Source of the DNA: Cannabis sativa
Lineage: Eukaryota; Streptophyta; Magnoliopsida; Rosales; Cannabaceae
Direction: 5' to 3'
Length of the DNA stretch: 64,000 nucleotides
NCBI RefSeq assembly: GCF_029168945.1
Contig: NC_083604.1
Location: forward strand, 5,882,812 to 5,946,811
Position 1 is the stretch's first letter. The number at the start of each line of letters is the position of its first letter. A program made the position numbers and the translations under genes. The notes beneath the pieces were generated by a model that ran no database searches, was not told the origin of the DNA, and saw only the letters and a list, made by a program, of their open reading frames with translations. Of this stretch, positions 46,714-60,299 are shown piece after piece.

Positions 46714-47743
46714 TCTTTGTTATTTGACATGTATACACAAAATGCGCCCAGATTTTTTTTTTTTTTTACAATTTATTTTTTTGAGGTCTAATTGAACCAA
46801 AAGCTATTGAAAGCCATATATGATGATGATGATCAAGAAAGTGAGAATACATCTTGATGAAAAATTTGTGTTGTTTTTTTGACTTTGATTAATGGAAATA
46901 ACATATAACAAAAGCGAAAGTGGATACGAATCAAACACTTCGTTCCTTCCAAATTATATATATATATATAGATGGTTAGAAGATATTATGAAAAGTTACT
47001 TCTGATTAGTACTGTTTAACTTTGATTGCTAATTTTTCAAGTATTTAAACAAACAAGAAGATGGTGGCTAATTTAATTTATTCATTTATTGTTCTCTCAC
47101 CTTAAATGTTCAATATTATCGGTTCATATAAATGACATAATTCTTGGATATACTCATTATAGAACTACATCGATATCATGTTAAGAAGAATCATGCAGTT
47201 TTATCACAAAATAAATAAGTGAACAATGAGTTGGAATAACTCGTATTCTATAAATAGATTAATATTTATATATTTTTACATAGAATCTGTGTTACTGTGT
47301 ATAAGACAAAATAATATAAAATATATTAATACAAGCAAAAAAAAAAAAAAACTGTTTTCAAACTAAACGTTATGACAATAATGACATCACATAATTTTAA
47401 GTTATTAACTGTTCCTTTGTTAACTCTGCCTATAAATATGTAACATTAAGTAGTTAAATAATATAAGAGTATCATCATCTATTAAAATTTGATACATTAC
47501 TTTGATTAAGCCACGTTTAAAAATAGAAAGAGATTCATTCATTTTTTTTAATTTTAAACTAATTTGTGCTTTATCTAACTTTGACAGACTTAAGACTTAA
47601 AATGATCTAGCATCTGATTCATCCCCTTATAAGCGTAAAGGATTATTTTCTCTTTATTGAAATATATATATAAAATAACAGAGCAGAGAGAGATTAGTAA
47701 ATAAGAAACAAAAAAAAAAGGGAAGCAAGACCAAAGGAATATT
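46714..47743. other. Spacer between the LEA-2 genes
   Basis: This is 3' UTR followed by AT-rich spacer. A TATA-like ATATATATATAAAATA lies near 47662, about 105 bp before the shared leader block. No other gene seen. Confidence 0.5.
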
Positions 47744-47830
47744 ACTTTGCCTCCTCTGCTTAGCCATGTCTGTCTGATACTTTTCCATGAAGTTTTCTTC
47801 AACAATGATATCATAGTACTCTCCCTTTCT
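47744..47830 (+). promoter_or_regulatory. Leader block shared with the upstream LEA-2 gene, with upstream ATG
   Basis: TTGCCTCCTCTGCTTAGCC followed by ATGTC matches 45380-45403. The upstream ATG (47766) opens a three-codon ORF ending TGA at 47775-47777. Further shared words are TGAAGTT.TC.TCAA. Confidence 0.55.
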
Positions 47831-47889
47831 GAATCAAAATTTCCATAAATAAAAATCCCAAATGATTTGATATCATATCATATCATGTA

Positions 47890-48519
47890 ATGTCTCTAGA
47901 AGAAGAAGAGCCTGGCCAACTGGATCTCCTCAAACGCCACAAAGTCTACTCCTGCACAGTCTTCACAGCCGTGATTCTCATGACACTTGCAGCCTTTTCA
48001 CTCCTGATCTTCTACCTCGTTCTAAGTCACTGGGGTCCACGATTCGGGGTAATTTCAACTCTCACTAAGCTCAACAAGCTCAATTTAGAAAAGGGTAATC
48101 TTCTAAATGTTAACATCACTCTTGTTACAAATTTTACAAACCCAAACAAGAAGGCTGCTGTGGACTTCAAACACATAGTGGTCGAGCTTTATTTTGGCCA
48201 AACCATTATAGCTACTAAAAATGTTGAACCTGGTTTGTCTGTGGCCAAAGGTGGGACTGGGTCCGTTGAGGTTGATATGTTGGCTAGTAAGGTCCAGCTT
48301 TTTGAGCTTGAGATTCAGAGACTGAAGAATGAGATGTTGAAAGATAAGATTTTGTTTGAAGTGAAAGGGAGGTTTTTGGCTCAGAGTAAGTTTTGGCGCC
48401 ACCATTTGCGTTACTCTTATCATATGCATGGTCAGTGTACTCTTACTTTCAAGAAACCACCTCTTGGGTTCTTGGTTTCTACCAAATGTAAAACTAAAAT
48501 ATTCAGAAGTTTTTTCTAA
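47890..48519 (+). CDS. LEA-2 / NDR1-HIN1-like membrane protein, short form
   Basis: A single-exon gene of 209 aa, starting MSLEEEEPGQLDLLKRHK. Unlike its upstream neighbour it has only ~18 residues before the transmembrane helix (about 19-46, VFTAVILMTLAAFSLLIFYL). The LEA-2 domain matches the neighbour along its length: NLLNVNITLVTNFTNPNKK, VVELYFGQTIIATKNVEP, VQLFELEIQRLKNEML and CTLTFKKPPLGFLVSTKCK. The size is usual for NHL proteins. The pair arose by tandem duplication; either this copy lost the long N-terminal extension or the neighbour gained it. The function, inferred from family, is membrane-anchored stress or defence signalling. Nothing indicates that it is a pseudogene. Confidence 0.9.
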   Translation: MSLEEEEPGQLDLLKRHKVYSCTVFTAVILMTLAAFSLLIFYLVLSHWGPRFGVISTLTKLNKLNLEKGNLLNVNITLVTNFTNPNKKAAVDFKHIVVELYFGQTIIATKNVEPGLSVAKGGTGSVEVDMLASKVQLFELEIQRLKNEMLKDKILFEVKGRFLAQSKFWRHHLRYSYHMHGQCTLTFKKPPLGFLVSTKCKTKIFRSFF

Positions 48520-50300
48520 ACTCGCCAAAAAAAATTCAGTTTTCGTTTTTGGGTTCAATTCTGTGTTTTCTTTTTCTTATTAATTTATTTTTTAAATAAT
48601 GAATTTTGATAATAATAATAATAATGGGTTAATATCATTTTTATAATGCATTTTGCAAAAGTTACTTATTGGATCATTTGTTTTGCAAAATAATAAATTA
48701 GACATGTATTTTTTTAAGGAATAATTTCATAAGGCATATTTTTTGTAAAATATTTATATTTTTACGTTCAAAGAATGTTTTTTTACAATTTTACGGTTTT
48801 CTAAAAAATAACACGAAAATAACATAAAATCAACAAGAAAACAACATGAAAATAACAACAAAAAAACAACAAAAAATAACATACATATAACAAAAAATTA
48901 ACAACAAATGAACAAAATTTCAACATGAAAAGACCGTATTTTATGTAAATAAAATCAATAAAATCGTAAAAATATTTAAAATTCCGTGAAACCGTATTTT
49001 TGTTGTTTTTTTGTTGTTTTTGTGCATTTGTGAAAAATAACCTTTTTTTTAAATGGTACAAAATAGTATCATGTACTCAAATTTAATTTTTTTTTTAATA
49101 TAACCAATTTAAAGATAATTTCTAACACGAATAAATACAGAAAATACATCCAGTTTTGTCATAATAATTTAAGATCGAGTTTTTATTAACTTTTATTTTT
49201 CAAAAAAAAAAAAAATTTATGGTAATGTTTTGTATAATTTTAGAAAATGTAAGATTTAATTTGTCTTTTAATAAAATAGAGGGTTTAATCGATATCTTTT
49301 GTAAAATAGAGGATTGAAAATGTTATTTAGTTTCTTAATAATAATAATAAAAGATGTTTTATTGTATAGTCCTAAAAATCTAAATCCAAACTAGACAACA
49401 ATCTTATTATATCCTCTAGATCATTGAAAAAGACTCTCTTTTAAAAAGTAGTAACAATTGCATAAAAGTTAAATTCAACAACATGGGCATTGTTAAGTCT
49501 AGAGTACAATTCAGAAACTATTGTCAATATTCACCTTGCATAATTGAGAAGTTACTTACAAAATAAATAATCACACAACCAAAAACTACACTAGAAAGCT
49601 TCTTTGAGTTCAGTTCTCTGCTTTTTTTTTCTTAATTTTTGATTTGATTCTTGTTCAATATTTGATCTCTCATTTTTTAAGGTAGTCATGAGTCACTTAG
49701 ATTACATGCCTTATTCATTGCCTATATGTATGATATGAGTCACTTAGATTACATGCCTCATTCTTGTTCAATATTTTTTGGAATTGTCTAAAACCGAAAG
49801 ATTACAAAAGAAATCAGAACAGCGTGATCCCTTATAATTGGAGGAAAAATAAATAAATAATAGTACCAAAATGTCATAAAAAAATTATTTTTAAGGTATT
49901 GAATGGTCTAGTTCAATGTTTAGACATTTTGGTTCAATACATACAAAGTAATAATCCAAAAAACAGAGGCAAACTTGTTGTGAACTCCACACATGTTTAC
50001 AATGAATGGGATGCCGATACGTATATAAGATGAGAAGCTGGTGACATTACATTACACATATATCTTTTTGTATGAAGTTACAAAATTGACCATTAATACT
50101 CTCTCCCAACGAGATTATTTACAATAGCACAACAACAGAGATAATAAGAAATAATAATTATACTCTCTACCAGCCAATCTTGATCCGTGCACTATGCCAA
50201 GTGTCAAAGGCATTTACGACTTCAAGGCAATACTTTTTCTTTTTTCTTTTCTTTGGCTCAAAATAATAATAAGCCAGACCACAACTCGGGTATAACACTC
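48520..50300. other. Spacer with interspersed AT-rich repeat
   Basis: About 48715-49030 is a repeat with many AACAACAAAAA words between TTTTTACGTTCAAAG and AAATTCCGT. A related copy lies at about 59690-59960. A ~37-bp duplication, GAGTCACTTAGATTACATGCC, occurs at 49690 and 49736. The last part is probably the 3' UTR of the minus-strand kinase gene. Confidence 0.55.
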
Positions 50301-50355
50301 TTTAAGCCATTGTAACAATAATCTGAGGAGAATGTATATGATCAACCTCTTTCAA

Positions 50356-53300
50356 CTAGAATCTCCTGTAATGATCCCTGGTAAAGAATGGATGCCTAAG
50401 GGCTTCACGAGCTGTTAGCCTGTGAATAGGATCATATCTAAGCAGACCTTGCAAAAGGTCGATGAGTTCCCCGGCCGAGTGGTCTACATGCTGCATTATT
50501 AGATTCTGCCAATGCCAAAAACTTGAACATTTAAGACTCCAAACTCGGATACAAGAAATGTAAAACAATGGTGTGTATAGAGACAAACCTGAAGACGGGG
50601 TAACTTCAGGACGGCTTTGATACTTTCACGAGAGGTTGCTCCTTCTGGCCAGTCCAATCTACCCTTTTTCACATACTTATTGGCATGATGACTGACCAAG
50701 TAGCGATATTATGTAACAGAGATACAAAGAAATTCATTAGAAAAGATGAACTCCAGGTTTTCTTAAAACATCAGTAGAGATATCTAAATGGCACATACTC
50801 TGCTCTTTTAAGCATATGCTGTGGTAACGGGCCTAATGCCCTCTCCATCATTGCTAGATGTTCTAAGTTCTCATGTGTCTGAAACAATGCTTCTCCCTGC
50901 AATCGATTATAATATTTCTTTTAAGTTCTTTCCTATGGTAATTTATATCTAGCATATAGTTGATAGATGAACATTCACAAGACTCCATAATATTATGCTT
51001 ACCGAGCATAATTCTACCAAGATACAACCAACACTCCATATATCACATGGGTAATTCCATCCAAGTCCTGAAAAGCATGGCGTAAATATGATAACAAAGA
51101 TGAAAAAGGGTAGATTGAACAGGAAAACAACGCAGCAGTTCATACCAAGAATCACCTCAGGAGCACGATAGTGCCTTGTAGAGACAATATAGTTGTGTTC
51201 TTGATGTTCATAGGCTGTGCTACCAAAATCAATAACCTTAATAGCGCTAGATCTTGGCAACCTTTTATGGAAGATTCCTTCCTTGGGTGATCGAGAAGAG
51301 ACCTGAAATAATACGTAAAGAGCTTATTCACTGATTTTTACATACAAAGAAAAAACAAAATTAAAATTTGGAATAATGTCAACCAAAGAGTTGCATTGCA
51401 TGACTAATATCAAACTAAAGGACTTCTGTGTTTTAAATTTAAGAATAAGGGAAAGCTAATTAGATTGGGGGAAAAAATCAGCTATAGGTAAACTTACCTT
51501 GTAGTCGGGCACTTTCACATATTCTGAAGACACAAAGAGTATGTTCTCTGGTTTCAAGTCAGTATGAATGAGCCGCATATCATGCATGACTGCAAGATTT
51601 ATAAATCAGAGCTAAACGTAAGTACTTATAGCACTACACAATTTTATCATAACATTCTTCAGAAAGTACAGCAGTACGCAAACTTATAATTTTTTTTTAA
51701 ACAAAAGCTTAATATTTCGTTATAATACAACAAAAGAAATTAGAAAAAAATAATAGGAACATTGGAAGTAACAACTACTCACATGCTACACATTCCAACA
51801 GTTGTCGACCAAGCTCACGGACAAGATCAACTGGAAACGGGCGATAATTATTTTTCCTCAGAAAATCATATAAACTTGGTCCAAGCATCTCAAATACCTG
51901 TCAAGATCATTTACATTCAACAAAAACTCTTAAACCCCAAAAAAAGATAATTGTAAAGCTGGGTAATTGTGTCAATAAAAATCAGTTATATACTTACAAT
52001 ACATATATGGTTGCGATAGTCAAACCAGTTCCGTATTTGAACACATCTGCAAAGAAAAAACCCACATAACAATTAACATAAATTTCATTTTGATTAAAAG
52101 CCTCAGATATAATCATTCAATAAACCTAACATACCGACTGCCAGTTCTATCATATTTTCCAAGCAAATGTAAAACATCAATTTCAATCATTGCTGCTTCA
52201 CGATATTTTTTAATACTTCTCACAACTTTTATTGCCACCATCTCCTTTGTCTCCCTATCCCAGCATTCCAAAACCTGACCAAATGTACCTATAGAAGGAA
52301 TCTATGATGTGAGGAGAATATAAAAAATCAAATACACATCCTTACAATACTCCAAAAAGAGAAATCTAAATTCAGCAACAGGCAGCTCACCTTCACCGAT
52401 TTTTCTGTGGATTTTATCTGCACATACAGAACCAAGAGTGTAAGTTTAAGCATAGACATAAAACCTTCAAACAAATATAGTACTTAAGAAATAAAGCCAT
52501 CAAGTTTAGATTAAAACAAGTAGCAAATAATGGCAGACTGTAGGCATGTTCTTGATTAAAAAATTTGGAAAAGATAGTATGTCAAAAAGATTTGTAAAAT
52601 ATAATAATACGTAAATAATGTGCTATTTTTAGTATAGATATACTTTGTTACTCAATTCATTTTGTGTCTTCTTCAGGGGATGAGAGGAATATTATTGCCA
52701 TATTGTGAGAGATATTTAACAAATTCACATATAAATTTCTAGTCACACAAGAGAAATAAGATAACAGAATCTAACATACATAGCTTATCAGAATAAATGA
52801 CTAAACATATTCAAACGTTTGTGAATCCTGCAGGCATTGGATAGTGCTTAAGGTTTCCCAACCCCTAACAACTAAAACCTTATAATTTCACCAAACATAG
52901 AAAACCATTGAGAAAGTGACCAAAAATCAAAATGCATTGGGAATGTGGTTAGTAAATCTTCAATAGCAACAACAAGAACATAATAAATGCAAATAAACTC
53001 TTCAATGGTGGTTGAATTTAATTACAGCGAGAAGTTAAATTCTCTCCGAGCGCAAACATGTAATGCCCATCTTTGTCGTCTTCTCGCCATGGGGGAGAGC
53101 TTCTTTGAGTCAATCCCTTAACAAAAAGACTAGGATGGTCTGGGAGTACCCTTGAAGGTCCAAAGCTTGTCCCATTTCCACCATCTTGTCCACAAAACAA
53201 GTCTGACTGAGCCTACACACAACCATTTGTTCATACTCTACTAAACATATACTTATAAGAAAACTTATCCCTCTACCATCAACTACCTTAATAAAAAAAT

Positions 53301-53972
53301 CCTCATCTTTTTATCAAATCAAGCAAGCAGAAAAGGCAACGCAGGTAGCAAACCAAAAGTACTAGAATTAACCAAAGGTATGACAATAGATTAAGAAGTT
53401 TTTCCAAATTTCTAATCCTCACATGTCTATAAAATCAAACACGGTTTAACGAAAACCAATTATTACACTGAAAAGGGGTCAGATATAGAAAACAAGTTTT
53501 GCATATCTTTTATGTCAATGATAATCTAAACAAAGTTTGATGCTTTATATTTAACAATTCCCCAACATAATGCTCCCTCCTGATCTAAAATTGTCAACTT
53601 TTTAGATCTTCAACTAAGATTTCAATTATGTGGAACCGTGAATAAACATAAATAGATCATTAATTTATAATTTACCAAAGCTATAAAGGAATAGAGTCAT
53701 ATTCTAAATAAACAGTGCAATTTTGATTACTCCCCCAAAGCAGTGAGATTTACATGGTATTGAAACTCAATTGTAAGAAAATTCAATTAAAATAAGCAAA
53801 TGGAGAGTACAAAAAGCGCATAGAAGTATCGATTCGAGAAGATTTGAAGGAAAGAAAAAAATTGGGGTACCTTTGCATTAGATTGGGTAACATCCCAAGC
53901 AAACCTAGCCTTCTTCCTTGGACGACGATCTATGTGAGAGAGGGGAAATTCTGTCAAGTAGTCCATCTCCAT
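50356..53972 (-). CDS. AFC2: LAMMER-type dual-specificity protein kinase, AFC2-like (CLK family)
   Basis: I assembled twelve exons, in coding order: 53972-53871, 53212-53026, 52417-52391, 52288-52135, 52046-51998, 51897-51783, 51589-51498, 51302-51146, 51067-51003, 50896-50799, 50691-50589 and 50505-50356. They sum to 1299 nt (432 aa), with GT-AG introns and matching phases. The N-terminus [20 protein letters not shown] and the CGQDGGN...[12 protein letters not shown] segment match AFC2 rather than AFC1 or AFC3. Kinase signs: glycine loop GEGTFGQV, catalytic [12 protein letters not shown], and the [20 protein letters not shown] signature. It ends [20 protein letters not shown]...[20 protein letters not shown] kinases phosphorylate SR splicing factors in the nucleus, and plant AFC2 is known to affect splicing in a temperature-dependent way. 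The ATG at 53972 is the first in frame. The gene looks intact. Confidence 0.95.
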
Positions 53973-55025
53973 CACGTAGACCAAACCCTAATTTTAGATT
54001 TTGATTCAGTGATTCAGATTGGTCGTACCCAGAGATCCATGGGGTCTCTGTACCGGAGAGAAATAGCCCTAACCTATGTTCTACTATGAGCTACCATGAG
54101 TCGTTGGATGAGTTGACGAGGATTAATCTGGACCGTTGTTCGTTCTATTTAGCTCTCGTATTTCAACCCTGGTTAAGTTAAGTTGCCTTTTTCTTTTTCA
54201 TTTCTTTATTTATTTTTATTTTCCCTAATTAGAATATACTATTCCGATGCCTTAATCCTTATCTTATTACACCTCTTCTTCTTTTTTTCCTTGGAAGGAA
54301 TATTACAATTTATTTTTTATCCTTTAATTCATTTGTATTGTTATTGGACCAAGTGGTTTGTAATTTTTTATATTATTTATTAAATTAAAATATTAATATT
54401 AAATTATACTAATAATAGTATGTTAATTTTTGTAGTGTGTAGCACATTAAGATATCCCTTAAAATTTCTTAATTCATACATACCTTTTTTTTTTGAATGA
54501 AATTAATCTATACTTTTGGTTTTCCAATATTGTTATTAGACATTAATGTATGAGAACAAGTAAAGTGTTACTCAGTTTTGTTGGGGCTCCGTAATACCAT
54601 TTTAACTATACGACAAACCGACTATTTAACTGTATTTCATTGACTTTGAAAGAATAAAGTGTGGAGACCATCACAAGTAGGTGCTTTCAAATGACTCATG
54701 TCAAAAAAAGTTGTTTTAATTTCATCATCTGTGACTTCCTTTTCGAAACACAGAACATCAACATCTGTAAGATTATGGACCTCTCCTCTACAAGCTACTG
54801 CGGTAAGGGTTTGGTCTGAATCTCATATTGAGATCTTAATGCCATAGGCGTCTCGCACCACGTAGAGGTGATAATTTGCAATTGGTTAGTGAAATTACAT
54901 AAAAATGATTACATTAAATTATATGAGACCCAATATGTAATTGCACTAGAAGCGATATGACAATTTGGAAGGCGTTAGGCATCACTGGTGCCTTTTAGCA
55001 TTTCTCTTTAATTAACCATGTATTG
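53973..55025. other. AFC2 promoter/5' UTR and spacer
   Basis: The first ~200 bp probably hold the AFC2 5' UTR and promoter (minus strand), with a telo-box-like AAACCCTAA in plus orientation at about 53983. The rest is AT-rich with no gene seen. Confidence 0.45.
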
Positions 55026-56113
55026 TGTAACACCCTAACCTCTAAGGACGCCACATATGTACTTTTATAAAATAATTTATAATAATATACTAATAGTTTA
55101 ATTAATTTTTTTTATTTAAATAAAGTTTACTAAAATAAACTTTTAAAATAAAAAGGTTACATCAATAAATATTTCGTTTCAAAGATCTCCTGTTACAAAA
55201 GTTTTACAAAAGGTTTAATACGGAATTTTTATCCAAAATACTATACAGATACAACACCAAAATATTCCCTGACAACTCAGCTCTGCAATCCGGATAGATT
55301 GAAATGTACATCTATCGAAGATGAATGCTAACTCATGGCTGCCCTAATTTACCATTGCCCTTACTTGTATTAAAAAGTACTTGTGAGTTACAACGACTCA
55401 TCGAGAAAAGTAAAGCAATAATCACATGCCGACATACAAGTAATTCCAATCAATTACATATAAGTAGTATAAATAATCACATATGTAAAATAATTCAAAG
55501 CTACACAATTATATGTCTAATAAGACAAGCTGTAATGGTTACCTCATAAAGTAAGCCTATCTACTGTTGCCTAATGAGACAACCTTGATAAGCCTAACCA
55601 GACATCCAATGTCACTACGGTCTCAATTTAGAGTAATGACTCTTTGCATTGAACTTTAAACTTCACAAACCAACCAGAACTCAACCAATTTCAACCACAT
55701 TCTCTATGATAGCCTATTAACATCAATACAACAGATAACACAACTCAAGCAACACAAAACTCCATCTATCCAAATCTGCCATTAGAGCTCAAGCTTGAGT
55801 TCTCATGAACTCAAGCTTGATCTCTCAACCAAAACCTGCAACAAAACATAACAAACAACTCTATAATACTTAAATTTAAGCTTGAAAACTTACTGTAACC
55901 TATTGCAACCTAAACAAAAATAAATCATTAAAAACTTATAAAATTTCAAACTTTAAACCCTAGACATTCAAGGAGAAACTAAAACAAAGGTTACCTTGAT
56001 CATATCTTCCACGATTCTACCTTAAACTCAACTGAAAACCTTGAGGAAATTGATGAGAAAGGGTTTGAAAAATTTGGCTAGAATTGAGTCTCTTGGTCCT
56101 TCCTTACCCAAGT

Positions 56114-56240
<127 letters not shown>

Positions 56241-56810
56241 GTTTTTTCTTCTTCTTGATTTTCCTAAGTCTATCAACTAAACTAATGCATTCTAATATTA
56301 TCTACTAGTATCACCAACACAAACATCACTACTAAAGCCAAAAAAAAAAACTTAATTAAAATACTTTTTACCTACTAAATTGGTACTTAAGTAAACATTA
56401 ATCTAAGAGTAAATTGGTCATAACCAATTACCCCGAACACCCTGACAAAACCAATACTAACTAAACTTATCAAAACCAACAAAAGAACAAGCTAATATTG
56501 TTGTGACATTTTTGGCCACCTATCAGGTCTCCACGGTTGTTGGGCCTAATAATATTTTTATTTCACCAACAACATATACTATACTCATATATTCCAATAA
56601 AATTATTGTAATTCATAAGTTACGCTTATTTATTCATTTGTATTAAAATTTCTATTTACCACAAAATATGATCAATAAGATCATATTTCTACCTGTTAAA
56701 CTCATAACACACTTATTATCTCATATGTTATAAAATATGCTCTATTATTAGAATTTGATTTCTGAGATATTACAACTATTCTTTTCTTATAGAAATTTCA
56801 TCCTCAAAAT

Positions 56811-57460
56811 TTACCTGAACAACTCGAGATAATGCTCCTGCATCCGTGACTCTAATTCCCAAGTTGCCTTGTCAACTTTGGTGTTCCTCCATAGCATTTT
56901 AACTAGCAGATTTGTCTTGTTCTGTAGCACTTTTTCTTTCCTATCCAACACCTGGACATGTTGTTCTTCGTAGGATGAATCTGTCTGAAGCTCAATATCG
57001 TCATAACTTAGAACATGTGTCGAGTGTGATACATACTTCCTTAACATAAAGATATGAAACACGTTATGAACTCTATATAAAGCAGGAGGTAAAGCTAGCC
57101 GATAGACTACTTGACCTATTCTTTCCAGGATCTCAAAGGAACTAATGAACCTAGGGCTTAGCTTCCCTTTCTTTCTAAATCTCCGAATTCCTTTCAAACG
57201 CGACACTCGGAGAAACACAAAGTCCCCAGCCTGGAACTCAATATTCCTACGCTTCGGATCAGCGTAGCTTTTCTGTCTACTTTGTGAGGGGAGCATATGA
57301 GCTGAGTTCTTTTCAGTAATCTCACTAGTTCTTTGGATCGTCTCAGGTCCAAAATATCTTCTTTCACTGGCTTGATCTCAGTGAATAGGTGACTGACACT
57401 TTCTTCTGTACAACATCTCGTAGGGTTCCATGCCGATAGTGAATTTTCCGGTGACATTGA
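56811..57460 (-). pseudogene. Gypsy integrase C-terminus and chromodomain-like region
   Basis: The translation reads MEPYEMLYRRKCQSPIH, a stop (probably an old TGG codon), then ERRYFGPETIQRTSEITEK and the long open part from 57296. That contains SRQKSYADPKRRNIEFQ, GDFVFLRVSRLKGIRRF, LSPRFISSFEILERIGQV and ALYRVHNVFHIFMLRKY. It closes with LVKMLWRNTKVDKATWELES. This is the C-terminal part of Del/Tekay-type chromovirus Pol, fixed here as a fragment with at least one stop. Confidence 0.88.
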
Positions 57461-57544
57461 CTTTTCCGATGACTATATCTGCTTCGATAACTTTTTCGAC
57501 GATATTTGTTATTAAAATTTTTATCAACTTTATTTATAGTTTTT

Positions 57545-57685
57545 TTTTTCAAATTTACGGTTTGGGTTTCTAAAGTGGTTGCAGCGCTAGGTTCAATAGG
57601 GGTTTCTATGTAGAATTCCGTAAAAATGCAAAAAAAAAAAAAAAAAACTATTTTGAAGTGTAAAAATGAAAAAGCCCCACTTTTT
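57545..57685. repeat. Third copy of the 17182-type repeat
   Basis: It contains ACGGTTTGGGTTTCTAAAG and GTAGAATTCCGTAAAAA as at 17250-17390, next to the broken end of the gypsy fragment. Confidence 0.65.
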
Positions 57686-58189
57686 TATTAGTACATATAT
57701 ACAAAATTTTTTATTCATTTTTACGGTTTTTTAATAAATATTTCATTTATATATAACATTGATTTTGTTTTTACAAAGATACAACTCATACACAATCATA
57801 AAAAGAAGCAGTACAAATACTATAAAATTACTTTAGTGTTATATATTATTATATATATATATGTACTTTAGCAAATTTTTTTATATATACAAATTATTTA
57901 TATACAAGTATGCAATATTGCATTTATATGAAGGGTGATATAACATATAATTATTATTCATGATTTTTTGGCTACTTTTAATGTTTTCATTTGGTCATTT
58001 TGCTCTTATTTGATTCTTTGTCTTTCAGCCAACATAATAATTTATTTATATACAGAGAATGATAAAGTACATGTTTTGGAGTATTTTACAATGTTATTTC
58101 ATTTTCGAAAATAAGAATGAAATAAAAATTTATAGCTTAAAAAATCAAATGATGTGTATAATGATTATAATTTCAAATAAGAAATATTT
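57686..58189. other. AT-rich spacer
   Basis: I see no gene or repeat that I can name. Confidence 0.4.
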
Positions 58190-58950
58190 GTTGTATGAGA
58201 CTGAGCTGCTTTAAGGTTTGATAATGTGGTTGTTGTATATGAAATTGAGTTGTGCTACATGTTGTATAAGATTGGATTGGACATGGTTGTTGTATATGAT
58301 ATTAGGTTGCTAACATAGTTGATGTATAAGATTAGATTACTAACATAGCTATTGTAAGAGTTGTTAATATGGTTGCTGTATGAGATTGGGTAGTTGTAAG
58401 AATTGCTAACAATATAGCTTATGAGATTGTGTTGCTATAAGGGTTGCTAACATAGTTGTTATATGCTATTCATGAGTTGCTATAAGGGCTGCTAACATGG
58501 TTGTTATGAGATTGAGTTGTTGTAAGTGTTGCTAACGTAGTTGTTGGTATGTGATTGAATTGTTGCAATTACTGCTATAACATAATTGTTGTATGAGATT
58601 GGGTTGCTAATAAAGTTTCTATATGAGAGGGTTACTAACATGGTTGTAATATGAGATTTGCTAACATGATTGTTGTATGAGATTGAGTTGTTGTAACTAG
58701 TATTGCTAACATTGTTGATGTATAAGATTGGGTTGTTACAACTGTTGCTAACATGGTTGTTATATGAAATTAAGTTGCTATAAAAGTTTTAACATACTTG
58801 TTGTCGATGATTTGGTTGCCAACATATTGTTGTTATATATTTGAGATTGGGTTGCTAATATGGTTATTTTATGAGATAAAATTGTTACAATGGTTTCTAA
58901 TATGATTGTTGTAAGGGTTGCTTAAAAGATTGCAGTATGAGATTGATGAA
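58190..58950. repeat. Degenerate minisatellite, period about 35-50 bp
   Basis: Some 17-20 imperfect units contain the words GTTGCTAACATGGTTGTTG, TATGAGATTG and GTTGCTATAAGG. Unit lengths vary, and there is no ORF through it. Confidence 0.8.
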
Positions 58951-60013
58951 TTATTATTTACTCTTCTATTTATTTTACCAAAGGAGCTTTAAGGTTTCCT
59001 AGAATAGGCTGGATCACAAAATTGATTTTATAAAATTTTATACTAATATATGTTACTCTTAAGGCTTCAGGCAATACATATTATTCTTAGAAATTTTATT
59101 CATAAGATGACGATTTAAATAAAACTGTTTTGAGAATTTCATTCCATACTAATATTCTTAAGCAATAAACCTTTGTTTTCGTATACTTCACAACTTTAAT
59201 AACTTTAAAAATCAAAACGAGCAAGAGTCGAGAGAAAAATTAACTAGTTAAATAATTTTTCTTCTTTATTTTTTGTTTTTATGATTGTTACAGTTTATCT
59301 CATAAATTAGTTAGTCTATTTTTTTAATTATTTAAAAAATGATCAATAAAAAAAATATTATATATTCTATTTAATCAAAATTTGATCCATGTATTAAAAC
59401 TTTGTCCCAATAAATATGCGTGAAAAGTAGAAAGGAAAGATAATTAACAAGAATAAAAAATGCATGCTTAGATAAAAAACCGTATAAATAAAATGTACAA
59501 TAATTATTAACGTAAAACTAGAAAAATGAATATATATAAATAAACTAACATAATAAATCACGTAAAAATAAAAAATAAACTAAAAAATACCATGCATAGG
59601 GTGATTCCCCTTTTTTTATACCATATAAAAATAAATTTTAATTTTTTTTTCTTGAAAAATACCCATTTAAAATAGGAATAATTACATAAAATATTATTTT
59701 TTGTAAAAAAATTTATTTTTACGTTCAAAGTTTTTATTTTTTATTTTTTTTTTATTTTTACAATATTTTATGAAAATAAAAAAAAATCACATAGAAGTAA
59801 CAAAAAAAAATCAACAAAACATATAAAAAATAATATACAAATAACAAAAAATTAACAACAAAATAATAAGAGTACAACAAAAATATACATAAAAGACTGT
59901 AATTTATGTAAATAAAATCTAAAAAACCATAAAAATATTGAAAATTCCGTACTATATTTTTATAATTTTTTTTGATTGTTTTTGTGTTTTTTTTTTAATT
60001 ATCCCATTAGAAT
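58951..60013. other. AT-rich spacer with interspersed repeat
   Basis: About 59690-59960 is related to 48715-49030 (TTTTTACGTTCAAAG, then ACAAATAACAAAAAATTAAC). No genes seen. Confidence 0.5.
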
Positions 60014-60243
60014 ACTAAGTTGCTGTTTATTAACACTTTTGCTTTCTAATCTTTTATTCACAAAATAAAAGTAAAATTTTTATTTTCAAAAAATAAAAAT
60101 GCGTTATGTAACAACTTTTGATTTTCAATTTAAAAACATAAAATAAAAATAATTTTATAGAATATATTTTTAAAAAATATTTTTACTTTTCTAATTTTAA
60201 AAACAAAAAATTAATTAAAAATGTATTACTAAACATCGCCTAA
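60014..60243. mobile_element. Degenerate MITE-like element
   Basis: The left end TTGCTGTTTATTAACAC and the right end (inward TTAGGCGATGTTTAGTAATAC) resemble the ends of the MITE at 61561. It has an AAAA/TTTT-rich interior and no ORF. Confidence 0.45.
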
Positions 60244-60299
60244 ATGTTTAGAAAAAATAAGGACTAAGGCTTTAGTATTTCGTTGTCCATGGAGGACTT

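Noticed and set aside
48103..48558. 151-aa minus-strand ORF opposite the second LEA-2 gene
   Set aside because: It is a shadow frame; the plus strand encodes a recognisable LEA-2 protein.
58190..58950. Possible CRISPR-like array
   Set aside because: The units are imperfect, vary in length, lack unique spacers, and the DNA is a plant nuclear genome.
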